DNA from: Anaerolineales bacterium UBA1136
Lineage (GTDB): Bacteria > Chloroflexota > Anaerolineae > Anaerolineales > UBA11657
Direction of reading: 5' to 3'
DNA: 16,834 bases
NCBI GenBank assembly: GCA_002311455.1
Contig: DCAJ01000031.1
Coordinates: forward strand, 1 to 16,834
Shown: positions 1-6,752 of the stretch, piece by piece
Position numbering within the stretch: position 1 is the first letter of the stretch
Layout of the letters: every line of letters begins with the position of its first letter
Made by a program: the position numbers and the translations under genes
The notes under the pieces: generated by a model
What the model saw: only the letters and a program-made list of their open reading frames with translations
Told to the model about the DNA's origin: nothing
Databases searched by the model: none

Positions 1-1
1 C

Positions 2-1000
2 ACCGATGGTGGAATGACATTTATTGAAATGAGCGATGGGTTTCCGATTGAGACTCGTACCTCAATTAACGTGATGTTGATTCATCCGCTAGACCCGAAC
101 ATTGCCTATGCAATGACTTCCCTCCATGAGACAGAAACTGCGATTGGAATTTACAAGACCGTGGATGGTGCTAAGAATTGGTTTCCTATAAATAACGGGC
201 TCGATCCATATACCAATGATCTGCAAATTGATCGTACAGCCCATGACACACTATACGCAGCGACGGAGAGCGGAATATATAAGACTACAGATGGTGGCGA
301 AGTATGGAAGAGATCGTCTAATGGAATACCTGACGATGTGCCTGTGATCGATTTGGCAATCGATCAGATCAATCCGCTGGTGCTATACGCGATAACACCA
401 GATCACGTGTATCGGACGAGAAACGGTGGTGATGGCTGGTATAGGGTGGATCTTGGATTACCGCTGCTATCCGAGGCTGAAATTGAGTCAGCCCAGTCAC
501 AGCTACCATTTCCCGACGATCTTGCAAGATCAAATCAAGCAAGAACTGGTCACTCCGAGTACGCTGGCACCTTTGCCCAGGATCGGAGTTTGGAAATTGA
601 TGCCACTGGCAGGATCATTTATGTGGTAGTCAAAACAAAAGCTTCGGATAAATATGGACCGGAATGGAATAAGATTAGGCGATTGTATCGGGCCGTCTTG
701 TTACCCCTGATTCCGGTCAAATATCAGTTTGAGCTGCAAGGGCAGCCAATAATAATGGAATCGACATCGCATGTGTACGGCCTTGCTTATGACCAAAGCT
801 TACGGGAAATACGGTTTATCGCAGCCGGCCCAAAAGGTACTCAGGGCAAAACTACCGTAAATATTCCAAAAGATTTTCTTGACGTGCCGTTCACTGTAGT
901 AGTAGATGATCTGATTGTGAACGCAGCGAGTGACGATGTCTCCATCACATTTGAGTACGAACATGTTGGTAGGAATGAGGTCGTGATAAGTGGGAAGTGA
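2..1000 (+). CDS. BNR/Asp-box repeat protein, 5' partial
   Basis: The reading frame is open from the left edge, so the gene starts outside the window; the ATG at 14 is only an internal Met. Four Asp-box-like motifs are visible: TDGGMTF at the very edge (2-22), YKTVDGAKNW (about 155-184), YKTTDGGEVW (about 278-307) and YRTRNGGDGW (about 410-439). Their spacing of roughly 125-130 bp fits blades of a beta-propeller, as in sialidase, sortilin/VPS10 or YCF48-like proteins. The last 90 or so residues (from KYQFELQG) form a different, beta-rich domain with a TQGKTTVNIPK segment. It resembles a C-terminal domain I remember from archaeal and some bacterial surface proteins. No membrane anchor or sorting signal is seen at the C-terminus, and the N-terminus is missing, so export is inferred only from the domain type. 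No enzyme activity can be assigned. Neither neighbour helps with function. Confidence 0.8.
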   Translation, partial: TDGGMTFIEMSDGFPIETRTSINVMLIHPLDPNIAYAMTSLHETETAIGIYKTVDGAKNWFPINNGLDPYTNDLQIDRTAHDTLYAATESGIYKTTDGGEVWKRSSNGIPDDVPVIDLAIDQINPLVLYAITPDHVYRTRNGGDGWYRVDLGLPLLSEAEIESAQSQLPFPDDLARSNQARTGHSEYAGTFAQDRSLEIDATGRIIYVVVKTKASDKYGPEWNKIRRLYRAVLLPLIPVKYQFELQGQPIIMESTSHVYGLAYDQSLREIRFIAAGPKGTQGKTTVNIPKDFLDVPFTVVVDDLIVNAASDDVSITFEYEHVGRNEVVISGK

Positions 1001-1018
1001 TGTGCAGTAGCTGTTTAG

Positions 1019-1030
1019 ATCTCTAGAGAT
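1019..1030. repeat. 12-bp perfect palindrome in intergenic gap
   Basis: ATCTCTAGAGAT reads the same on both strands. It lies 19 bp after the stop of the BNR protein, in a 197-bp gap before the amidohydrolase gene. It could be an operator-like site, but it has no loop or T-run and so is not a rho-independent terminator. The rest of the gap shows no strong promoter. Confidence 0.3.
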
Positions 1031-1197
1031 GAAGCGCGAAGAGGTCTGGTTAACTAAACGCGATGAGATAGCTAAACACTGGACGAAGTATCATCCATTT
1101 GAAATTGATTGACCTGTATTATTAATCTGATCTTAGACTGCCCATTAATGGTTATGTCAACCAATTTTGATTATGCAACCAGTAGGAGATAGTAAGG

Positions 1198-2451
1198 GTG
1201 TCCTCAATAGATCGAAGACTGGAAATCAATGTAGAAAGATTCAAAGCAGACTTTGATACATTGTCTCAAATCGGCGCCACCAACAATGATGGTGTACATC
1301 GACCTGCATTGAGCCAGAACCATCTGAAGGCACGTGCTTGGTTTAGAGAAAGAGTGAAAGCTGCAGATCTCGTGTTCCAAGTAGATCAAGCAGGTAATCA
1401 CTCAGCTATTTTGCCTTGTCAGAAGAATGCAAATACCACTCTTTTAATCGGTTCGCATTTAGACTCAGTGCCCTATGGTGGTCGCTTTGACGGCGCACTA
1501 GGAGTATTAGCTGCCCTAGAAACTTTACGCGTAATTAATGAGTGCAATATCAATGTACCCATAAACTTAGAAGCCATTGATTTTACAGATGAAGAGGGAA
1601 CATTGGTGAATTTCATGGGAAGTTTCGCGCTTACGGGGAAACTAGACAAGGAGGGCTTAGATAATCCACGTGGCGGTCGCAAAGAGTTGGAAAATGGCCT
1701 GAACCGCGCTGGATTGGCCAAGAGCGATATCCTCGATGCGAGGCGCGAACCCAAAACTCTAGCTGGATATTTAGAACTACATGTGGAACAAGGTCCGAGA
1801 CTAGAACGAGCAGGGGCTGACATAGGTGTCGTCAGTAGTATAGCTGGGATAAGCTCTTACCATGTCAAGTTTATCGGTCGAGAGGACCACGCAGCTACAA
1901 TTCCAATGGATGATCGCCTGGACGCTGGCCTCGGAGCAAGTGCTTTCTACCTGGCAGCACATCAACTAGTCTTGAGGAATTACCCCGAATGTTACGTGAA
2001 CGTAGGGAATATTTGCTATGAGCCGGCTAGTTTCAACATAGTCCCTCGAAAGGCGACCTTATCTCTGGAATTTCGCGCACCTAATTCCGAATTAATGCAA
2101 CATCTTAGGGATGCATTGATCAACAAAGCAAAGGATGCTGCAGAGGAGCATAAATTGGGTATCGAGATCGAATTGTTGGGAGACTGCGCTCCAGCGACAA
2201 TGGACGAACAAGTACAAGAGTTGATTGTGAGTAGCGCTGACCATCTCGGCTTAAAATCCTTGTCGCTACGGTCTGGGCCTGGGCATGATGCCCAGGCATT
2301 TGCGGATTTGTGTCCCACAGGCATGATTTTTGCCCCTTCAATAGCTGGAGCTAGTCATTCTCCACGCGAAAAAACCTCATGGAACGATTGTGTGAACAGT
2401 GCTAATGTCCTGTTCCGTACTACTCTTCAATTCATTAGTAGTAAGCTATGA
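1198..2451 (+). CDS. M20-family amidohydrolase (allantoate / N-carbamoyl-amino acid type)
   Basis: A 417-residue zinc-dependent amidase of the hydantoinase/carbamoylase branch of peptidase family M20, which hydrolyses allantoate, ureidoglycolate or N-carbamoyl amino acids. The metal-site residues are present: H87 (GSHLDS), D98 (GRFDGALG), E132-E133 (FTDEEG), H195 (ELHVEQGP) and H387 (GASHSPREKT). The dimerisation-domain signature GREDHAATIPMDDRLDA is at about 227-243 and GPGHDAQ at 360-366. Length is normal for the family (400-420). The GTG start is chosen because AGGAG at 1184-1188 lies nine bases upstream and the N-terminus matches the family. The usual HAG of the dimerisation domain is HAA here. 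The gene stands alone, with no purine- or hydantoin-degradation neighbours, so the substrate cannot be chosen. Protein family is certain; specificity is not. Confidence 0.9.
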   Translation: MSSIDRRLEINVERFKADFDTLSQIGATNNDGVHRPALSQNHLKARAWFRERVKAADLVFQVDQAGNHSAILPCQKNANTTLLIGSHLDSVPYGGRFDGALGVLAALETLRVINECNINVPINLEAIDFTDEEGTLVNFMGSFALTGKLDKEGLDNPRGGRKELENGLNRAGLAKSDILDARREPKTLAGYLELHVEQGPRLERAGADIGVVSSIAGISSYHVKFIGREDHAATIPMDDRLDAGLGASAFYLAAHQLVLRNYPECYVNVGNICYEPASFNIVPRKATLSLEFRAPNSELMQHLRDALINKAKDAAEEHKLGIEIELLGDCAPATMDEQVQELIVSSADHLGLKSLSLRSGPGHDAQAFADLCPTGMIFAPSIAGASHSPREKTSWNDCVNSANVLFRTTLQFISSKL

Positions 2452-2465
2452 GCATGAGCCGATAA

Positions 2466-2493
2466 TTGTCGTAAGTCCTGGGCCAAGTATAAT
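2466..2493 (+). promoter_or_regulatory. possible sigma70-type promoter
   Basis: TTGTCG (2466-2471), a 16-bp spacer and TATAAT (2488-2493). It points into the gene-poor stretch after the amidohydrolase. No convincing plus-strand gene follows: the only open frame (to 2713) shows no recognisable protein and no ribosome binding site. It may be chance in AT-rich DNA, or may drive a small RNA. Apart from this and the relic described next, nothing is recognisable between 2452 and 3108. Confidence 0.25.
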
Positions 2494-2640
2494 GCTGGAA
2501 CGGGGGGCAATTACTTTCCGAAGTATGCACCATGCGAGCTTTGTGTCAGAAAATAGGACAACAGTGTCCAACTCACGAAAGCATGGTACTTTAGACAATT
2601 CAGATACAATAAGGGCAGTAAACGTACAAAATGTAGTGTA

Positions 2641-3006
2641 TTACCATATGTTTTGGCTAGGCAACAAAGTGTTAATGCTGAACGTAAATAATTGCCCGCC
2701 TTTATTAATATGATCCTCCAAATCCTGAGTAGTAATCACATTGTCACGCAATAACGTAACAAGATGGCATTTATCGCCTTAGTCTCCCGATTTGATTTGA
2801 GTTGTGTTTTCTTTGGTTACAAGACTGTATCCTTCAGGGGTGTAATGACCCCTGTTATTGCCTTTGCCACGTACCATCAATGCACCTAAACCATTGCCAT
2901 TGGGTGGGGTGATATCGTTGATTTGCAGTGCTTGCTCCGAAAGCGTTGCTATATACTGCGTGCGTGAGCGCCACTTCTTAATGGCGAGGATATAAAACGA
3001 CCTCAC
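2641..3006 (-). pseudogene. possible decayed gene, function unknown
   Basis: On the minus strand an open stretch from a GTG at 3006 to a TAA at 2779-2781 encodes 75 residues, including ITPPNGNGLGALMVRGKGNN. Past that stop the same frame stays open for 46 more codons (with LLRDNVITTQDLEDHINKGG) until a TAA at 2641-2643. The two pieces together look more like protein than a random frame, which suggests one gene split by a stop. No ribosome binding site precedes the GTG, and the frame is closed further upstream by a stop at 3028-3030. The VRGKGNN segment faintly recalls the core of tyrosine recombinases, but the expected catalytic residues are not visible, so I do not assign that family. It may equally be non-coding. 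Confidence 0.22.
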
Positions 3007-3035
3007 GATAATAACTAGATTATTAATTTAAATAG

Positions 3036-3104
3036 TATCTAGTAGTGTCTAGTAGGGTCAGATGTGTCAACTATTATTTCCCAATCTTGAATGTTAGATG
3101 TGTC
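3036..3104. repeat. short direct repeats in intergenic DNA
   Basis: TATCTAGTAG (3036-3045) is followed directly by TGTCTAGTAG (3046-3055), identical in nine of ten positions. AGATGTGTC occurs at 3060-3068 and again at 3096-3104. They lie just beyond the 3' end of the minus-strand dehydratase gene. Their role is unknown. They could be simple duplications. Confidence 0.3.
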
Positions 3105-3108
3105 TATT

Positions 3109-3447
3109 TTATGTGCACAACTGATCTGTTTTGGCTGCTGCCACAAAATCATTATGGTGTAGCCCACCGATCTTGTGCGTCCACCAAGTAACAGTTACCC
3201 TACCCCACTCAGTCAAAATAGAAGGATGATGATTTTCCTGTTCAGCTAAATTGCCCACACTGTTAGTAAACTCTAAAGCTTGTGTAAAATCATTAAAATC
3301 AAAAACTCTCTCTAACTTACCAACACCGTCAGAATTCAGAATAACCCATTCTGGCACCTGCAATCGTAATGTTTCGATTTCTTTAGGCGAAGCAACAGGT
3401 TCGTCACCACTACACGCAACACAACTAAGAGTTGTTAATTCAGTCAT
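3109..3447 (-). CDS. phhB: pterin-4a-carbinolamine dehydratase
   Basis: A 112-residue protein of the PCD/DCoH family, which dehydrates 4a-hydroxytetrahydrobiopterin so that the pterin cofactor of aromatic amino acid hydroxylases can be recycled. The family signature is clear: ENHHPSI (71-77, with the His pair 73-74), WGRVTVTWWTHKIGG (81-95, with His91) and GLHHND (95-100). The N-terminus carries CVACSGDEP, a Cys-x-x-Cys lead-in that I recall from Chloroflexota members. An upstream in-frame ATG at 3462 exists, but GGAGG lies after it and six bases before the ATG at 3447, so 3447 is the start. No phenylalanine hydroxylase or pterin gene is nearby, so the physiological partner is unknown; some family members are thought to act in other pterin pathways. 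The gene is single and is transcribed away from the argF operon. Confidence 0.92.
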   Translation of the reverse strand: MTELTTLSCVACSGDEPVASPKEIETLRLQVPEWVILNSDGVGKLERVFDFNDFTQALEFTNSVGNLAEQENHHPSILTEWGRVTVTWWTHKIGGLHHNDFVAAAKTDQLCT

Positions 3448-3553
3448 ATGATACCTCCACATAAAATCAGTCTATGTAATAAACAACCCATGTCACTTTT
3501 ACATAACCTCTAACTATATCTTCATATATAAGTTCCCCTTGACTTAAATGGAC

Positions 3554-3581
3554 TTGTAATCCACTGGAGGCAAGGTAAAAT
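3554..3581 (+). promoter_or_regulatory. candidate promoter for the argF operon
   Basis: TTGTAA (3554-3559), a 16-bp spacer and TAAAAT (3576-3581), 75 bp ahead of the argF start. It would leave an untranslated leader of about 65 bases. The match to a sigma70-type promoter is moderate. No ARG-box-like palindrome or other regulator site was recognised in the 208-bp gap between the divergent phhB and argF genes. Confidence 0.35.
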
Positions 3582-3655
3582 TGGTGATCATAGCTAAGTA
3601 AAGTCAGCAATATACCAAATTGAGTACTAGGAGGCTGGAGGGCACTATATAAATC

Positions 3656-4576
3656 ATGTGCAATTTTCTTGCCATAGACGACTTCTCAAGTAACGAACTA
3701 GAAAGCTTACTTAAACTTGCATCCAAGCTTAAGCAGGAACATTTCTCCACTGGTAACAAACCGGTGCTACTGGGAAAAACTCTCGCTATCATTTTCCAGA
3801 AACCAAGTTTACGGACACGAGTGTCATTTGAGATGGCCATGTACCATCTAGGCGGAAAATCAATTTATATGGCACCCCAAGAAATAGAGCTGGGCAAACG
3901 TGAATCAGTACCCGATATAGCACGTGTACTCGATGGATATGTAGATGCAATAATGGCCCGCGTTTTCCAATATGAACAAATACTAGAACTAGCCAAACAT
4001 ACATCGATTCCTGTAATCAACGGCCTATCTAATTACAACCACCCTTGCCAAGCTCTTGGAGATATGCTGACAATAATGGAGCTAAGGGAAAAATTGCAGG
4101 AGCTAAGATTGACTTTTGTAGGAGATGGCAACAACGTTGCAACCTCACTGTCTTTAATATGTGCTCTCATGGGTATTCATTTCACCATTGCAAGCCCAAA
4201 AGGCTATGAACTCAAAGATGACGTAGTCAAACGTGTAAAGAACCTTTCTTCAAAAGGAAAAGTGGATTTCGTACAGATGACAGATCCAATTGCAGCAGTA
4301 TCCAATGCAGATATAATTTACACTGATGCCTGGACAAGCATGGGACAAGAACAAGAAACAAAGCACAGACAGCAATTGTTCCAGAGATATCAGGTCAACC
4401 AAGATCTGGTTTCAAAAGCCAAATCCAATGTAATCGTTATGCATGATCTACCTGCAAAACGCGGCGAAGAGATAACTAGCGAAGTTGCAGATGGTCCTAA
4501 TTCGGTCATTTTCCAACAAGCTCATAATCGTATGCACTCAGCAAAGGCTATTCTGTATACTTTGTTGATTGACTGA
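3656..4576 (+). CDS. argF: ornithine carbamoyltransferase
   Basis: Transfers the carbamoyl group of carbamoyl phosphate to ornithine to make citrulline, a cytosolic step of arginine synthesis. The protein has 306 residues, the usual length. Carbamoyl-phosphate motif SLRTR is at 51-55, HPCQALGD at 129-136, the ornithine-side DAWTSMG at 224-230, and MHDLPAKRGEEIT at 262-274. In well-studied enzymes the last motif reads HCLP, where the Cys contacts ornithine; here residue 264 is Asp (codon GAT at 4445). The other active-site motifs point to this family rather than aspartate carbamoyltransferase, but a related carbamoyltransferase with another amino acceptor cannot be excluded. ATG 3656 is the first possible start, since an in-frame TAA lies at 3650. 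Purine-rich AGGAGG and GGAGGG lie 13-27 bases upstream, slightly far for a ribosome binding site. First gene of the long plus-strand operon; its end overlaps the longest reading of cdaA. Confidence 0.92.
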   Translation: MCNFLAIDDFSSNELESLLKLASKLKQEHFSTGNKPVLLGKTLAIIFQKPSLRTRVSFEMAMYHLGGKSIYMAPQEIELGKRESVPDIARVLDGYVDAIMARVFQYEQILELAKHTSIPVINGLSNYNHPCQALGDMLTIMELREKLQELRLTFVGDGNNVATSLSLICALMGIHFTIASPKGYELKDDVVKRVKNLSSKGKVDFVQMTDPIAAVSNADIIYTDAWTSMGQEQETKHRQQLFQRYQVNQDLVSKAKSNVIVMHDLPAKRGEEITSEVADGPNSVIFQQAHNRMHSAKAILYTLLID

Positions 4577-5447
4577 AAACGGAGGGATAACACCCATCGA
4601 TACTGTACTTAGTGATCTCACCCGAATATTAGAACAACTGACTTGGGTGGGAGCACTCGATATCTTGGTAGTTGCATTGATATTTTATGCACTATTAGTA
4701 ATAGTACGAGGCACCCAAGCTGTCAATTTACTTCGCGGAGTTATTGTGCTGATAATTCTAGTAGTAGTGTTCTCAGGATTGTTTCAACTTCGCGCAGTTT
4801 CATGGCTCCTGAGAGCTACTCTGCCAGCACTTTTACTAGCAATTCCAGTAATATTTCAACCAGAAATAAGAAGGGCCCTAACTAGTTTAGGACGAGCAGG
4901 AAGCTGGATTACATTTCGAGGTCGTCATGAACAGGTCATGGCGGTCATTCAGTGCATCGTAAGGGCGAGTGAACGACTATCAAAAAATCATCATGGTGGA
5001 TTAATAGTCATAGAGCGGGAAATCGGCTTACAAGAATATGTAGACACTGGTGTAAATTTAAACGCCAATATATCTGCAGAACTACTAGTACAAATTTTCC
5101 ATAAAGATACTCCTTTACACGATGGTGCTGCAGTACTAAGAGGTGAGCAACTAGTAGCAGCAGCATGCGTTATGCCGCTTTCAACCAATACAAAAGTAGA
5201 GGAAAGACGTTACGGACTCAGACACAGAGCTGCCATAGGAATAACCGAATCTAGTGATGCTGTAGCCGTGATCATATCGGAAGAGACGGGAAGTATATCA
5301 GTAGCATATAACGGCCGGATGATTCGCAAGATTACTCACACTCGTCTTAGCAATATACTTGCAGCATTCTATCAACCACGTACGGCACGCACTCGAAGCT
5401 GGATCAAAAGCATGCTAGGCATGGAAACCAAAGAGCATGGTGACTAA
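4569..5447 (+). CDS. cdaA: membrane diadenylate cyclase CdaA (c-di-AMP synthase)
   Basis: Joins two ATP into the second messenger c-di-AMP at the inner face of the membrane. Numbering from TTG 4569 (292 residues), three membrane helices lie at about 30-47, 55-73 and 80-97, followed by the DisA_N/DAC catalytic domain. The catalytic DGA is at 185-187 (TPLHDGAAVL) and the ATP-binding RHR at 218-220 (GLRHRAAIG), with SEETGSISVA at 237-246. The start is uncertain: TTG 4569 overlaps the end of argF by eight bases but has no ribosome binding site. GGAGGG at 4581-4586 is nine bases ahead of an in-frame ATC (4596), which would give a 283-residue protein starting just before LSDLTRILEQLTW, as is usual for the family. 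The YbbR-type gene follows with an 11-base overlap, the classic cdaA-cdaR pairing. Confidence 0.93.
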   Translation: MTENGGITPIDTVLSDLTRILEQLTWVGALDILVVALIFYALLVIVRGTQAVNLLRGVIVLIILVVVFSGLFQLRAVSWLLRATLPALLLAIPVIFQPEIRRALTSLGRAGSWITFRGRHEQVMAVIQCIVRASERLSKNHHGGLIVIEREIGLQEYVDTGVNLNANISAELLVQIFHKDTPLHDGAAVLRGEQLVAAACVMPLSTNTKVEERRYGLRHRAAIGITESSDAVAVIISEETGSISVAYNGRMIRKITHTRLSNILAAFYQPRTARTRSWIKSMLGMETKEHGD

Positions 5448-6744
5448 AACGTTCACAGATATAATACGTAAGCTACTACAGACCCTAAGTCTCTTTGGAC
5501 TCGCAACTGTACTCGCAACAGTAGTTTGGATCACAGCAGCCAACGAAGACAATCCTATTGTGCAGCAGGTGTACCCACAGCCAATCACGATTGAAATGAA
5601 ACTACTATCCAAAGATATGATAGTTGGCAGATCGAACATAAAGGATGTTGCTGTGCTAATAAGGGCCCCTTCACAAGTTTGGTCTACACTCAGTAACAAT
5701 CAGATTAATATAACTGCTGACTTAAATGGCCTTCCTCCGGGCTCACACAAAGTGCCCCTTAAAGCCAATGTGGACATTCCCAGCGTAGAAATATTGTCAG
5801 TAAGTCCTAGCGAAATCTCAATAAATCTAGAACGTATTATCACTCGCACAATACCTGTTATTGTCGATATACAAGGTGAACCGGCAGTAGGTTACATTGC
5901 AAGATCTCCTATAATTTCCGCAGAAAATATAATTGTCACTGGCTCAGAGAAAGAGATATCTAAGTTAGAAACAATCAAATTGACTATAAATATTAGTCAA
6001 GAAAAGGCCAATATTAATAGGACTTTTACCTTCAGCCAAATTGGGGTACTAGAATCAATCATAGGTGATCTCATATTGCAACCCAAAAGTACTAATGTCA
6101 CTATACCGATACGACAAATGGGTGGCTACCGAGACGTGGCAGTACGTGCACTACTTGAGGGAAAACCTGAACCGGGTTATCGTATCACGAATATTACAAC
6201 CTCTCCTCCAACTATCACTGTATTCTCAAGCGATCCCGATCAATTAACATCACTACCAGGTTTTGTAGAGACAGAGCCTCTAGACATTTCATCTTCTTCA
6301 CAAGATGTTGACGCTAGACTAACTATGGCACTTCCAGAAGGAGTAACTGCCGTAAGCGAACAATCCATCGACGTGCTAGTCAGTATTAAAGCTATAGAGA
6401 CCAGTCAACGCATACGACAAGATTTGACAGTTACTGGGCTGGGGCCCAACCTTTCAGTGCAAATATCACCAGATTCTGTTGACGTGATTGTGTCGGGACC
6501 ACTACCTGTATTAGACAGTTTAACTAGAGAAAACGTTAAAGTAATGCTAGATCTACTTCACTTAGTTCCTGGCAGCTATGATATTGAACCTTCAGTAATA
6601 GTATCCGGTCCAGATGTAATCAAAACTGACACAATCTTGCCGGCATTTATTCGTGTAAATATCAGCGAACCGACTAGCATTCCCGACGACGAAGCAACAG
6701 AAGACAATAACATGCCCGACATCATAACAACCGACGAACCATAA
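5437..6744 (+). CDS. ybbR: YbbR-domain membrane protein (CdaR-like regulator of CdaA)
   Basis: 435 residues. One N-terminal membrane helix (about 16-34) would place the rest outside the cell. Four YbbR-type beta domains follow at about 48-131, 137-225, 232-317 and 323-409, recognisable by repeated patterns such as VDIQGEPAVGYI, LLEGKPEPGYRI and PDSVDVIVSGPL. An acidic tail (SIPDDEATEDNN) ends the protein. In Firmicutes the equivalent CdaR binds CdaA and changes its activity. The overlap with cdaA here supports the same partnership, but that is inference. The ATG at 5437 overlaps the cdaA stop by 11 bases and has only a weak purine stretch ahead of it, so translation is probably coupled. In Firmicutes glmM usually follows this pair; here der does. 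Confidence 0.88.
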   Translation: MVTKTFTDIIRKLLQTLSLFGLATVLATVVWITAANEDNPIVQQVYPQPITIEMKLLSKDMIVGRSNIKDVAVLIRAPSQVWSTLSNNQINITADLNGLPPGSHKVPLKANVDIPSVEILSVSPSEISINLERIITRTIPVIVDIQGEPAVGYIARSPIISAENIIVTGSEKEISKLETIKLTINISQEKANINRTFTFSQIGVLESIIGDLILQPKSTNVTIPIRQMGGYRDVAVRALLEGKPEPGYRITNITTSPPTITVFSSDPDQLTSLPGFVETEPLDISSSSQDVDARLTMALPEGVTAVSEQSIDVLVSIKAIETSQRIRQDLTVTGLGPNLSVQISPDSVDVIVSGPLPVLDSLTRENVKVMLDLLHLVPGSYDIEPSVIVSGPDVIKTDTILPAFIRVNISEPTSIPDDEATEDNNMPDIITTDEP

Positions 6745-6752
6745 TCCTAAAT

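Noticed and set aside
2399..2713. Plus-strand frame of 104 codons after the amidohydrolase
   Set aside because: It starts inside the amidohydrolase gene, has no ribosome binding site, shows no protein-like pattern, and overlaps the more protein-like minus-strand frame.
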